A stretch of DNA of 64,000 nucleotides from Agreia pratensis (GTDB lineage Bacteria > Actinomycetota > Actinomycetes > Actinomycetales > Microbacteriaceae): NCBI RefSeq assembly GCF_900177685.1, contig NZ_FXAY01000005.1, forward strand, positions 124,001 through 188,000, in the 5' to 3' direction. The stretch's first letter is position 1. Every line of letters starts with the position of its first letter. The translations under genes and the position numbers were made by a program. Positions 16,449 to 24,375 of this stretch are shown in pieces. The notes beneath the pieces were generated by a model that did no database searches, was not told the origin of the DNA, and was given only the letters and a program-made list of their open reading frames with translations.

Positions 16449-17414
16449 TCACGGCACGAGAACGATTCGGCCGAAGACCGAGCCGGCATCCATCTGCCTG
16501 TGCGCCTCGACGGCCTGGTCGAGCGGAAGAACCTCGTGAACGACCGACCGCAGCCGCCCGTCGGCCGCAGCCGCGAACTGCTCAACACGCACCTCGTCGC
16601 GCAGAGAAACGGGAACGGTGTCGAGGCTGAACGTCGCGAACGAACGCGACTTCTGAAACGCGCGCAGCAGGTGCATTCCGAAGTCGGCGGGCGGCATTCC
16701 CGCCACCATGCCCACCGTGACCATACGGCCGTTCGGTTCGAGCCTGTCGAAGAACGTCGGCATCTGCTCGCCACCGACGATGTCGAAGATCACGTCGAAA
16801 GATCCGGATGCCGCGGGGTCACCATCTCCGGCACGGTCGAGCACGTGGGTTGCACCCAGTTCGCGCAACCGTCGCCCGCGCTCGGCGCTCGACGAGGTGA
16901 CGGCAATGACGTTGGCGCCACCCTGGGCGGCGAGCTGCACTGCGGCGATGCCGATGCTGCCGGCTGCGCCTCGAATGAGCACAGACTCGCCGGCCGCGAA
17001 GTGCGCGTGGGCCAGTCCGAAGTGCGCCACGGGTGCGGCGCTCCCGAGCGTGACGGCGTCGACCGGCGACAGCCCATCCGGAAGCGGCACGACGTTGCCG
17101 ATCGTCGCGACCGCCCGCTCGACGTAACCGCCCCCGGTGCCGGTGAAGGCCCACACCCGCCGGCCGATCCATGAGGCGTCTACATCTGCGCCGACCGCGC
17201 TCACGAGCCCTGAGACTTCGCTGCCGGGAATGTGACCTTCGGTAAATCCGTAGCCGCCGAGAGTGCCTCGGCGAATCACGGCGTCTACTCCGCCGACTCC
17301 GATCGCCGAGCTGTCGATCACCACCTCGTCTGCGGCCGGCGTCGGGTCGGGTACGTCGATCAGGGCCATGCCGGAGGGATCTCCGAAGCTCTGGATTACT
17401 ACTGCTCGCATCAT
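16449..17414 (-). CDS. Quinone-oxidoreductase-type (zeta-crystallin-like) dehydrogenase
   Basis: 321 aa from ATG 17414, or ATG 17411, both placed behind AGGAAG; the frame further upstream lacks homology. The N-terminal GroES-like fold (VIQSFGDPSGMALIDVPDPTP) and the Rossmann motif GAAGSIGIAAVQLA near residues 138-151 define an NADPH-dependent MDR enzyme. The structural zinc cysteines of alcohol dehydrogenases are absent, so it belongs to the quinone reductase/enoyl reductase branch. Cytoplasmic. It is transcribed divergently from a TetR regulator with an inverted repeat in the gap, so expression is probably induced by an electrophile or quinone sensed by that regulator. Confidence 0.85.
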   Translation of the reverse strand: MMRAVVIQSFGDPSGMALIDVPDPTPAADEVVIDSSAIGVGGVDAVIRRGTLGGYGFTEGHIPGSEVSGLVSAVGADVDASWIGRRVWAFTGTGGGYVERAVATIGNVVPLPDGLSPVDAVTLGSAAPVAHFGLAHAHFAAGESVLIRGAAGSIGIAAVQLAAQGGANVIAVTSSSAERGRRLRELGATHVLDRAGDGDPAASGSFDVIFDIVGGEQMPTFFDRLEPNGRMVTVGMVAGMPPADFGMHLLRAFQKSRSFATFSLDTVPVSLRDEVRVEQFAAAADGRLRSVVHEVLPLDQAVEAHRQMDAGSVFGRIVLVP

Positions 17415-17433
17415 GTCTTCCTTCGTGCCATTG

Positions 17434-17462
17434 CGTTTCGCGTTACCCTCGAAAACGTAACG
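17434..17462. promoter_or_regulatory. Candidate TetR operator between oxidoreductase and TetR genes
   Basis: Two nested inverted repeats: GTTTCG...CGAAAAC outside and CGTTAC (17441-17446)...GTAACG (17457-17462) inside, located in the 81-bp gap between divergent start codons. Position and symmetry fit an operator acting on both genes. Confidence 0.5.
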
Positions 17463-17495
17463 GACGCCCCCGTCCACTTGACCGAAGTGAGAAAT

Positions 17496-18101
17496 GTGGC
17501 CGAGCAATTGCCTCATCTCCTGCGCTCCGACGCGCAAGACAACCGCGACAGAGTTCTGGATGCCGCGCGCGCCTTATTCTCGGAGCGCGGGCTCGACGTG
17601 CCGATGCGCGTCATCGCTCGCGAAGCCGGAGTCGGGCCCGCCACACTGTATCGCCGGTTTCCAACGAAGCAGACGCTGGTCGACGAGGCCTTCATCGATG
17701 AGCTAGCGACCTGCCGGCGAATCGTCGAAGAGAGCTGCGCAGACCCAGACCCGTGGCGGGGCTTCGCGTCCGCCATCGAGAGGCTGTGCGTCTTGAATGC
17801 CCGCAATCAGGGCTTCGTGAACGCGTTCATGTCGGCAAACCCCGAGGCCGAGATGTTCACCGAGCATCGAGTATCGCTGCAGCGCCAGCTGGCCCACCTG
17901 GCCCAACGCGCGAAACGAGCCGGCGCATTGCGCCGCGACTTCGTTATGGACGACCTGGTGCTCGTCCTCCTCGCCGGTCGGGGGTTGTCATCCGTACTTC
18001 CTAGCTCGCGAGAAGCACGCGCTCTGCGCTTCGCTGAGCTTGCGATCGATGCGTTCCGCGAACGCGGCGAGGGCATCTCCGTAGGGCAGCGGCGCCGTTA
18101 G
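17496..18101 (+). CDS. TetR/AcrR-family regulator
   Basis: 201 aa from GTG 17496; the frame is open upstream but lacks homology and runs through the operator region. The TetR_N helix-turn-helix is clear: RDRVLDAARALFSERG, then VIAREAGVGPATLYRRFPTK, then LVDEAFID. The ligand-binding C-terminal half is typical of the family, including a conserved PSSREARALRFAELAIDAFR end. It probably represses itself and the divergent quinone-oxidoreductase-like gene; the ligand is unknown. Confidence 0.85.
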   Translation: MAEQLPHLLRSDAQDNRDRVLDAARALFSERGLDVPMRVIAREAGVGPATLYRRFPTKQTLVDEAFIDELATCRRIVEESCADPDPWRGFASAIERLCVLNARNQGFVNAFMSANPEAEMFTEHRVSLQRQLAHLAQRAKRAGALRRDFVMDDLVLVLLAGRGLSSVLPSSREARALRFAELAIDAFRERGEGISVGQRRR

Positions 18102-18139
18102 TCACTCGCTGTGCTGCAACTGCGATCTCGTCCCTACTG

Positions 18140-18174
18140 TTGAAAACCTTAATCAATATAGCTAGATTAACCTT
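18140..18174 (+). promoter_or_regulatory. PadR promoter with overlapping operator, probably leaderless
   Basis: TTGAAA (18140-18145), 17 bp, TAGATT (18163-18168); the predicted start of transcription then coincides with ATG 18175, so the mRNA would be leaderless. An inverted repeat TTAATC (18149-18154)...GATTAA (18165-18170) covers the spacer and -10 box and probably binds the PadR product. Confidence 0.55.
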
Positions 18175-18501
18175 ATGGAGCCCATCCGACGAGTCACGGA
18201 ACCAACGATCGACGTTCTCTCGGTGATGCTCGAAACTCCCCATCCGATCTGGGGGCTTCTCATAGTCAAGAAGTGCGATCGACTTCCGGGTACGGTCTAT
18301 CCGATTCTGGAACGACTGGAACGCCAGGGCTGGATTGTGTCGACCTGGGAAGACGATTCAGAACGGCAGGGTCCGCGGCGGCGTCTTTATGAGTTCACCG
18401 CTGAAGGCGAATCGGCAGCTCGCGAGTTATGCCTGGCCTTCACCGAGAAGCGGCGGGCCACCAACCAAGCGCCCGCGACCGGAAAGCTGGCGCTGTCGTG
18501 A
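18175..18501 (+). CDS. PadR-family transcriptional regulator
   Basis: 108 aa. The PadR winged helix is visible: a first helix TIDVLSVMLETPHPIWG, then LPGTVYPILERLERQGWIV (the recognition helix with the family hallmark GTxYPxLxRLE), then the wing RQGPRRRLYEFTAEGE. It lacks a long C-terminal dimerisation helix (PadR-s2 type). The next gene overlaps by 4 bp (GTGA), so this is a regulator-plus-membrane-protein pair, a common actinobacterial arrangement. An inverted repeat over its own promoter suggests autorepression. Confidence 0.85.
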   Translation: MEPIRRVTEPTIDVLSVMLETPHPIWGLLIVKKCDRLPGTVYPILERLERQGWIVSTWEDDSERQGPRRRLYEFTAEGESAARELCLAFTEKRRATNQAPATGKLALS

Positions 18502-19055
18502 ACCGGTTGGAGCGCTCGCTGATCAGGGCCGCCGTACTATTCTCGCCGCGCTCATGCCGCGAGACACGACGAGAGCAATGGCTAGCCGACTGTCGCGATG
18601 CCAGTGAGCTCGGACTCTCGCCCATGAGCGTGGCCGCTGGCGCGTGCCTGACCGCGCTGAGAAGTCGGGGCACCCGCGCCGAATCATCGGCCCAGGCCGC
18701 GAACGAAACAGGAGAAACAACAATGAAGATCGCGAACGCTCGACCCCGGGCCATCATCACAATCGCCAGCGGAGTCGTCGCAGCTTCAGCTCTGCTTTCA
18801 GGCGGCGTACTTGCCGGCACCGGATGGCTCGGCGCCCAAGTGCAGGCGGTGGAACGGACATTGACGGCCAATGGCTCCACTGGCCCCGTCACCATCTCCA
18901 ATGACACATCGACGCCCGAATGGGTGGACGTGAGCACTCTGACGGTCGTCGGAAAGATCGACCCGGCAACCGGCGAGACTGTCCCCGTCACGCCCTACCA
19001 CCCAGCGACTATCCCCCGGCCGGCCCAGCCATCGCAGTCGACCCCTGCTGGCTGA
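18498..19055 (+). CDS. Membrane protein encoded with PadR
   Basis: 185 aa from GTG 18498, overlapping the PadR stop by 4 bp. The first 75 residues contain REQWLADCRDASELGLSP, a motif shared by small proteins placed after PadR genes in actinobacteria. One transmembrane segment lies near residues 80-102 (AIITIASGVVAASALLSGG), followed by an extracytoplasmic Thr/Pro-rich tail. Function is unknown; it may be the stress-response target of the PadR regulator. Confidence 0.7.
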   Translation: MNRLERSLIRAAVLFSPRSCRETRREQWLADCRDASELGLSPMSVAAGACLTALRSRGTRAESSAQAANETGETTMKIANARPRAIITIASGVVAASALLSGGVLAGTGWLGAQVQAVERTLTANGSTGPVTISNDTSTPEWVDVSTLTVVGKIDPATGETVPVTPYHPATIPRPAQPSQSTPAG

Positions 19056-19185
19056 CCGCTCCGGGTCGCATCCGCCAGAGCGAGCAGCCGCGCTGACGCG
19101 CACTTCGCCGTTCCCTGCGCCCATAAGCGCCTCGCCCAGTAAATCTGCTGCGGGCCAGTCTGGACCGTGCGTATACAGTTGCCGG

Positions 19186-19743
19186 GTGCTACGACAGAAA
19201 GTCGAACGACGGAATCGGGCCTGGAGGCTCTTGGCCGGCGCCGCGCTTCTCAGCGTTGCCTTGCCCCTCAGCGCCTGCTCGACGGGCGCAAGTCAACCTT
19301 CGCCGTCTCCGAGCTCTTCGGAGGATGCTGCCGTTGGGGCAGAGCCCATGGTCCGAATCTCGTTCGCGTTGGATGGGGAACAGCATGAGGTCGCCGGGGT
19401 ACTGACGCAACCCCTGTGCGATTGGGACGGGTACATCACCGTCCTCGGAGGAAATGACTCGCGAAAATCCACCGGCGTGATGTTGACGCTCGAGAAGTCG
19501 GACGACTCATTCGTCTCGGGCTGGGTGGGGGCAGACGATTTCGCCGCCAACTTCCAGGGATACGGGCAAGTGGTTATCACTCGCGACGGCGACGAGTCCG
19601 TGCTGTCGGTTTCCGACCTCGAAGGATCCGCGACCGTAGCGCCCCGAGGGGCGGACCCGGAGGAGACCTTCAACGAAGCGATTGATGGCGGCCAGCGCGT
19701 CGACGCGAGCATGTCTTTCGTAGCGCGGTGCCCGAACCCCTGA
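19186..19743 (+). CDS. Lipoprotein, possibly LpqH-like
   Basis: 185 aa from GTG 19186. A lipobox LSAC near residues 28-31 follows a hydrophobic signal (LLAGAALLSVALP), so the mature protein is probably anchored on the outer face of the membrane. After a Ser/Pro linker the domain carries two well-separated cysteines (PLCDWDGYITVLGG and the C-terminal VARCP), an arrangement reminiscent of the mycobacterial 19-kDa antigen/LpqH fold; that assignment is tentative. A TATACA hexamer at 19172-19177 lies 8 bp before the start codon, so the transcript may be leaderless. Confidence 0.65.
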   Translation: MLRQKVERRNRAWRLLAGAALLSVALPLSACSTGASQPSPSPSSSEDAAVGAEPMVRISFALDGEQHEVAGVLTQPLCDWDGYITVLGGNDSRKSTGVMLTLEKSDDSFVSGWVGADDFAANFQGYGQVVITRDGDESVLSVSDLEGSATVAPRGADPEETFNEAIDGGQRVDASMSFVARCPNP

Positions 19744-19812
19744 TGTGACCACGGCTGTCGGGTGCGCTTGCCACGTGAGACCAGATCGGCCGCGTCGGCA
19801 AAGGCTCTCAAG

Positions 19813-20109
19813 CTATCCAGTCGCCGTGCGGATGCGCACCTCGCGTTCCATGCGCTTCTCGTGCCGCTCCCGGCCCTTGACCGCCTCGAGCTCCCGGCTC
19901 TTGGGAGGCGCGTTCGTCACCAGACCGTCGAGCAGTCGCCGCGTTGCGTCTGCGATCTCATCGATGGCCCGCTCGAACGCTTCGGTGTTCGCACGTGAAG
20001 GGTGGGTGGACCCGCTGACCTTGCGCACGAACTGCAGCGCGGCCTCGCGCACCTCATCGTCGTTGGTCGGGGGTTCGAAATTGTGGAGTACTCGGATGTT
20101 CCTGCACAT
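19813..20109 (-). CDS. DUF2277 family protein
   Basis: 98 aa, a typical length. It starts MCRNIRVLHNFEPP and continues with VREAALQFVRKVSG and a THPSRAN segment, the recognisable DUF2277 pattern, ending in a highly charged helix. Function is unknown; members are small cytoplasmic alpha-helical proteins. Monocistronic between a lipoprotein and an immunity-like protein. Confidence 0.8.
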   Translation of the reverse strand: MCRNIRVLHNFEPPTNDDEVREAALQFVRKVSGSTHPSRANTEAFERAIDEIADATRRLLDGLVTNAPPKSRELEAVKGRERHEKRMEREVRIRTATG

Positions 20110-20142
20110 GCGAGCGAGATTACTCCTGGCCCTTAAGCCCGC

Positions 20143-20664
20143 CTAGAGCGCTGCCTGAATCAGCCGGATGTTCTCGCCGAGAACTCCCGACGCCAAGAGT
20201 CCGGTGCCGAGCGGGCCCGACGAATCCGTGCCGAGCAAAGGCAGTTGTTGCAGCGCCTGGCGCACCGGCTCGCTCATGTGCTCGAGCTGCCAGGCGATCT
20301 CAGCCGCGCCACCGGCATCCGGGTCAGCAAGGCCAGCAGCCTTCGCGGCGTAGGCGGCCGCGCCGAGCGCGTGCGCACCCATGTGGGCGACACCAGATGC
20401 CTGTCCGGCCGCCCACGCGGCGGCTTTCGCCGCGGGCGAGCTCACCACCTGCGCCGCACGGTTGGCCACGAGGCGACGACGGATCTCGCCGGCTGTGTCG
20501 AGCTCGCCGCGAGCGTATGCGCGCGACCGGGCGATCGCATCCCGCGGCCTGTCTTCGTCGGGGGCCTCCGCCTCGAACACAGGCAGAACGCGCTCGGCGC
20601 AGTCGGCAGCCCAGGCAGCGACGAGTCGACGATCGCTCTCGGTTAGCGATTGGGGAGAAGCCAT
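20143..20664 (-). CDS. Putative immunity protein (Imm5-like)
   Basis: 173 aa from ATG 20664 (the frame extends ten residues upstream without support). All-helical and alanine-rich, with LTESDRRLVAAWAADCAERVLPVFE at the start and RQALQQLPLLG in the C-terminal third. This pattern corresponds to proteins annotated as Imm5-like immunity proteins of polymorphic toxin systems. No toxin gene is adjacent, so it would be an orphan immunity factor or a family member with another role. Cytoplasmic. Confidence 0.55.
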   Translation of the reverse strand: MASPQSLTESDRRLVAAWAADCAERVLPVFEAEAPDEDRPRDAIARSRAYARGELDTAGEIRRRLVANRAAQVVSSPAAKAAAWAAGQASGVAHMGAHALGAAAYAAKAAGLADPDAGGAAEIAWQLEHMSEPVRQALQQLPLLGTDSSGPLGTGLLASGVLGENIRLIQAAL

Positions 20665-20731
20665 AGCAGCACTGTGGCACATCTGGCCGAACACAGGCGG
20701 GTACGGCCCCTCGCGTGGATGCGGACCCGGC

Positions 20732-22120
20732 TCACCGTCTCGAGGGGATCACGATCGCGGTGACCGCCGCGCCGACAGCCAGGATGGCCGCCCCGATCCA
20801 GGTCGCTGCCTGAAGTCCAGCAGCCGTAGCTTCGACTCCTTCCAGGCTGGATGTCGTTGTCGTCCACGTCGCGAGCCCCACGAGCACTGCGAGCCCGAGA
20901 GCCGTACCCACCTGCTGGATCGTGGACATCAGCGCGGAGGCAACGCCCTGCTGATCTGACGGCACACCGGCTCCTGCCGCGGCGAACAGCGTGGCAAATC
21001 CCACGGCCTGTCCGATCCCGAGCAATGCGGTCCACGCGACGACGACCCAGAGAGGTGTGTCTGCGTGCAGAGCGGAGGCGAACCCAGCATTGCCGACCGC
21101 CGCGATGAGGAGGCCGACGATCAGTGCACCGCGCACTCCAAGCCGGTTCAGCGCTGCTTTCGCGAGATTCGATGCCAGAAGCGCAGTCACTCCCCAGGGA
21201 AGGAACGCCAACCCGGTGAGCAGCGCCGAGGCACCGAGCACGCTCTGGGTGAAGACCGTGAACACGTAGTAGCTAGTGCCGATGGAACCCATGAACAGAA
21301 CCATGGCGATCAAAGAACCGGTGAGAGTCCGACTACGAAACATCGTCAGCTGCAGCAGCGGATACCGCGCAGTCTTCTCTCGCACGACGAACGCGATCAA
21401 CAACAGGATGCCGGCAACCCCCGCGACAAGGACGCTCGCGTCGATGCCGCGGTTGGGTAGCTCCGCGAGGGCGAACACGATCGCCGCGACTCCAAGCGCC
21501 GCAAAGATCGCGCCCGGAAAGTCCAGCGATCGACGATGCGCCGGTCGATCCTCGCGGGAGGTCGCGCGCCACGCAACAACCAGTCCGATCAGCGCCAACG
21601 GAACGAGGAGGAGGAAGATCGCCCTCCAAGTGAAGAACGCCATCAGAACTCCGCCGAGCGCCGAGCCGAGCGCGAGTCCCACCGCTCCCGCCGACGACCA
21701 GATCGCCAGGGCGCGGAATCGTGCGGGGCCCTCGTCGAAAGAGACCGCGATCGTTGCGAGTACGGCGGGCGATATAAGCGCGCCACCCGCGCCCTGCAAC
21801 ACGCGGCCGATGAGCAGAACGACCGCGCCCGGGGCAAGAGTCGCCACCAAGGAGCCAGCGGCGAACAGCGCGAGGCCGAGCAGGATCATCCGGCGCGGGC
21901 CGAACACATCACTCAAGCGGCCGCCGACGAGCAGCAAGCCGCCGAAAGCCAGCGCATAGGCGCTCACCACCCACTGCAGCGCAGACTCGCTCATTCCGAG
22001 TTCGGCTCCCATGTCGGGGAGGGCGACGAGCACGATGTTGTAGTCGACGGCGAGCAGAAACTGTGCGAACGCGAGCACAGGCAGAAGCAGCGGATGCCGT
22101 CTGGTCAGGATTTGAGACAA
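20732..22120 (-). CDS. MFS drug transporter, DHA2 (14-helix) type
   Basis: 462 aa from TTG 22120, which sits 8 nt after AAAGG; the in-frame GTG at 22129 has the AAAGG only 1 nt away and is a poor start. About 14 transmembrane helices. The motif A variant GRLSDVFGPRRM near residue 65 and the helix 5 motif C-like stretch (AGAVGLALGSALGG) are those of EmrB/QacA drug:proton antiporters. A perfect copy of the GAGT-N8-ACTC operator lies just upstream (22140-22155), and the TetR gene follows the same strand orientation, so the pump is probably derepressed by its substrate through that regulator. Confidence 0.85.
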   Translation of the reverse strand: MSQILTRRHPLLLPVLAFAQFLLAVDYNIVLVALPDMGAELGMSESALQWVVSAYALAFGGLLLVGGRLSDVFGPRRMILLGLALFAAGSLVATLAPGAVVLLIGRVLQGAGGALISPAVLATIAVSFDEGPARFRALAIWSSAGAVGLALGSALGGVLMAFFTWRAIFLLLVPLALIGLVVAWRATSREDRPAHRRSLDFPGAIFAALGVAAIVFALAELPNRGIDASVLVAGVAGILLLIAFVVREKTARYPLLQLTMFRSRTLTGSLIAMVLFMGSIGTSYYVFTVFTQSVLGASALLTGLAFLPWGVTALLASNLAKAALNRLGVRGALIVGLLIAAVGNAGFASALHADTPLWVVVAWTALLGIGQAVGFATLFAAAGAGVPSDQQGVASALMSTIQQVGTALGLAVLVGLATWTTTTSSLEGVEATAAGLQAATWIGAAILAVGAAVTAIVIPSRR

Positions 22121-22139
22121 AGGAAACACCTTTCAAATA

Positions 22140-22155
22140 GAGTGGTAAATCACTC
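22140..22155. promoter_or_regulatory. TetR operator copy 1, upstream of MFS gene
   Basis: GAGTGGTAAATCACTC, a palindrome with GAGT and ACTC arms. The same pattern recurs in inverse orientation at 22747-22762, in front of the TetR gene itself. Confidence 0.6.
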
Positions 22156-22204
22156 ACTAAGACAATGAAGAACTATGGGGTCATCGAAGGATGGAATTGC
22201 GCCG

Positions 22205-22744
22205 CTAGTGAGGCAGGAGGCGTTGCAGCGCCCCGCCCTCAACGTCGGCGCCGATTCCTGCGGCTCGCAGCGCATTCGCATACTGCGACCAGGCGAAGTA
22301 GGAGCGGATCTCCTCATCATTCAAGCCGCGAGAAGAGAGGTAGTCGGCCTGGTCGCTGTAGCACTGACGCACGGCCACGCCGATGGGCTCGACATTCGAC
22401 GCCGCCGACGCGTGCAGCAGAACCTTGCCGGCATCGCTGCCGCCAGTGCGCTCTGTCGAGCTCGGAGAAAGAAGGGCCTGCAGCGCATCCTCGCGAGGGG
22501 TTTCCGCGAGGATGCGGTCGATCTCGTCGCGGAAGAGATTGTGAATCTCGCCGATCACCGCGACGAACAGCTCCTCTTTGTTCGCGAAGAGGCGATAGAG
22601 GTATGCCTGAGAGATGCCCGCGTCGCGCGCGATCTCAGTGGTGTTCGTTCCCCAGTAGCCAGTGCGACCGAAGGCCTGCGTGGCCGCCGAGAGCACGTCT
22701 GACCGTCGAGCGTCAGCGGTACTGAGGATGCGTTCTTTAGACAT
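22205..22744 (-). CDS. TetR-family regulator of the MFS pump
   Basis: 179 aa. Helix-turn-helix: RSDVLSAATQAFGRTG, then TTEIARDAGISQAYLYRLFANKEELF. The C-terminal half has the usual ligand-domain helices. It lies between the NAD(P)-binding gene and the MFS gene on the same strand. Matching palindromes GAGT-N8-ACTC sit immediately before both this gene and the MFS gene, so it probably controls both. Confidence 0.85.
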   Translation of the reverse strand: MSKERILSTADARRSDVLSAATQAFGRTGYWGTNTTEIARDAGISQAYLYRLFANKEELFVAVIGEIHNLFRDEIDRILAETPREDALQALLSPSSTERTGGSDAGKVLLHASAASNVEPIGVAVRQCYSDQADYLSSRGLNDEEIRSYFAWSQYANALRAAGIGADVEGGALQRLLPH

Positions 22745-22746
22745 GT

Positions 22747-22762
22747 GAGTAATCTACCACTC
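22747..22762. promoter_or_regulatory. TetR operator copy 2, upstream of TetR gene
   Basis: GAGTAATCTACCACTC, whose reverse complement GAGTGGTAGATTACTC differs from the 22140 site at only two positions. It lies 3 bp upstream of the TetR start codon. Confidence 0.6.
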
Positions 22763-22771
22763 ATTGAACGT

Positions 22772-23458
22772 CTACGCATCAGACGCGTAGGCGCGGACCG
22801 CTTCGACGATGGGCACCTGCCCTTCATTCAGCTCGAGGATCTGCCTGTCGATGGTCGAATCGAACACCAACTCCTCGAGAACAGCTGCCACGTCGTCGCG
22901 GGGTATTTCGCCGTGCTCCTCGGCGGGGCCTAGCGAGACTTTTCCCGTTCCAGAGTCATCGGTCAGCAGGGATGGCCGGAGGATCACCCAATTGATGTCT
23001 CGACGGGTCAATCGAACCTCCGCTCTCTTCTTGACCGCAAAGTAGTGCTCCTCGTCGTCGCTGAGCGATCGCTCACGCCACGCCTCGGGCAGAACGGATA
23101 GAAGGATCAGCCGCATCCCGCGAACGCGCTCGACCGCCTCCGCTACACGGCCGAGAGCGACGAGGTCGATGTCATCCGTCACGCCCTGGGGGCCAGCGTT
23201 CGAGCCCGCCGCGTAGACGACCACATCGCAGTTCGTGATCATCGCCTCGAGCTCCTCTGTGGTCGCGGTTGCGAGATCACCGACCACTGTCGATATCTCG
23301 GCCCCCTCGAGAGTCGCGGCTTGCCGCGGCGTGCGCACCAGGCCAGAAACAGGCACCCCTCGAGCTCTGAGGCGACTCGCAAGAAGTCGACCGACCCTGC
23401 CCGTGATGCCGAAGATGAAGACGCGCGGAGCCACGGGTCGGCTTGCTGATCTATCCAA
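22772..23458 (-). CDS. NAD(P)H-binding atypical SDR (NmrA-like)
   Basis: 228 aa from TTG 23458. Rossmann nucleotide-binding motif IFGITGRVGRLLASRL near residues 14-29 and DVVVYAAGSNAG around residue 78. The catalytic YxxxK is replaced by HYFAVKKRAE, as in NAD(P)H-binding flavin-reductase/NmrA-like sensors. Probably cytoplasmic redox sensing or reduction. The gene lies 27 bp upstream of the TetR gene on the same strand and is divergent from a second TetR gene with a strong inverted repeat in between. Confidence 0.75.
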   Translation of the reverse strand: MDRSASRPVAPRVFIFGITGRVGRLLASRLRARGVPVSGLVRTPRQAATLEGAEISTVVGDLATATTEELEAMITNCDVVVYAAGSNAGPQGVTDDIDLVALGRVAEAVERVRGMRLILLSVLPEAWRERSLSDDEEHYFAVKKRAEVRLTRRDINWVILRPSLLTDDSGTGKVSLGPAEEHGEIPRDDVAAVLEELVFDSTIDRQILELNEGQVPIVEAVRAYASDA

Positions 23459-23478
23459 TGCCTGTCTCCGTTTCGTTA

Positions 23479-23518
23479 AGCTACCTTTAGTAGAAACAGC
23501 AACCTACCAAAGGTAGCT
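23479..23518. promoter_or_regulatory. Inverted-repeat operator between NAD(P)-binding gene and TetR gene
   Basis: AGCTACCTTTAGTAG (23479-23493) and CTACCAAAGGTAGCT (23504-23518) are inverted copies with a single mismatch, 10 bp apart, ending 1 bp before ATG 23520. Binding here would block both divergent genes. Confidence 0.65.
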
Positions 23519-23519
23519 A

Positions 23520-24209
23520 ATGACCATCGAAGCAATTGCGTCGCACGAGGAACCGCCAAAGCGGCGTCTCTCCTGGCAAGCTCGCCACGAGGATCTGCTG
23601 GAGAAGGGGCTCTCCATCGTGCGGGAGCTGGGGGTGGATGCCTTGACGCTCGGCGTTCTCGCACAGCAGGCAGGAGTGTCGAAACCTGTTGTCTACGACC
23701 ACTTCGAAACTCGTTCGGCATTGTTGACCGCCCTCTACCGCTGGGTCGATGCGGAACGAAAACGGGCGTTCCAAGACGGGATGGCCCAGGGTGATCTCGC
23801 ATACGAAGCAACGATCGACGCTCTCTCCTCCACGTACATCCGGTGCGCGACCGATGCGAGCAGTGAGTTCTTCGCGATCGGGGCCGCGATGAGCGGCAAC
23901 GAAGAGCGGGCGCGCATCTATCGTGAGCTCGTAGACACGGGAGTGCAGATGTTCGAGGCCGTTCTTCGACCTCATGTGGGTATGCCCGATTCGGAGCTGC
24001 AGCTTTTCTGCGTTGCGCTGGTGGGCGCTGGAGAATCTCTGTCGACCTCGGTTCTCGAAGGAGCAACCTCGGAGGCCGACGCTATCGCGACGTACTCCCA
24101 GCTGATCGCGCAGGCAATGACCCATTCGTGCTCAGCCGCGCCAGGCTCCTCGATCGACTCCACGGAACTGACCGCTGGATCGGCGGCCGCACCATCGACA
24201 CCCATGTGA
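23520..24209 (+). CDS. TetR-family regulator with a replaced C-terminal tail
   Basis: 229 aa, ATG behind AAAGG. Helix-turn-helix at about residues 22-70: EDLLEKGLSIVRELG, then VLAQQAGVSKPVVYDHFETRSALL. The regulatory domain looks normal up to about residue 200 (TYSQLIAQAMTHS). The last ~30 residues (Ser/Ala/Pro/Thr-rich, ending APSTPM) are produced by reading out of frame through a fragment of an OmpR-type response regulator. The natural stop was therefore lost at a recombination joint near 24120. It may still function, since the DNA-binding part and most of the ligand domain are intact. It probably controls the divergent NAD(P)-binding gene through the inverted repeat upstream. Confidence 0.75.
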   Translation: MTIEAIASHEEPPKRRLSWQARHEDLLEKGLSIVRELGVDALTLGVLAQQAGVSKPVVYDHFETRSALLTALYRWVDAERKRAFQDGMAQGDLAYEATIDALSSTYIRCATDASSEFFAIGAAMSGNEERARIYRELVDTGVQMFEAVLRPHVGMPDSELQLFCVALVGAGESLSTSVLEGATSEADAIATYSQLIAQAMTHSCSAAPGSSIDSTELTAGSAAAPSTPM

Positions 24210-24301
24210 AGAACCTCCGCGCGAAGATCGAGGACGACCCGCAGAACCCTGCTCGACTCGTCACTGTCTACGGGGTCGGGTACACGCTCCAGGCGGGCTG
24301 A
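24122..24301 (+). pseudogene. Remnant of an OmpR-family response regulator (C-terminal winged helix)
   Basis: In a frame different from the overlapping TetR gene, about 60 codons read FVLSRARLLDRLHG, DTHVKNLRAKIEDDP and LVTVYGVGYTL up to TGA 24299-24301. These are the alpha2, recognition helix and C-terminal hairpin of a Trans_reg_C domain (usual pattern SRxxLLxxVWG...VDxHIxxLRxKLE...TVRGVGYRL). Receiver domain, linker and first strands are missing, and no sensor kinase gene follows. Confidence 0.85.
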
Positions 24302-24375
24302 GCTGCACACGCGAGTCGACCGATAACGAGGCGTTTTCGGCACTCATTCGGGCGGCGCAGCTCATCGGCGATGTG

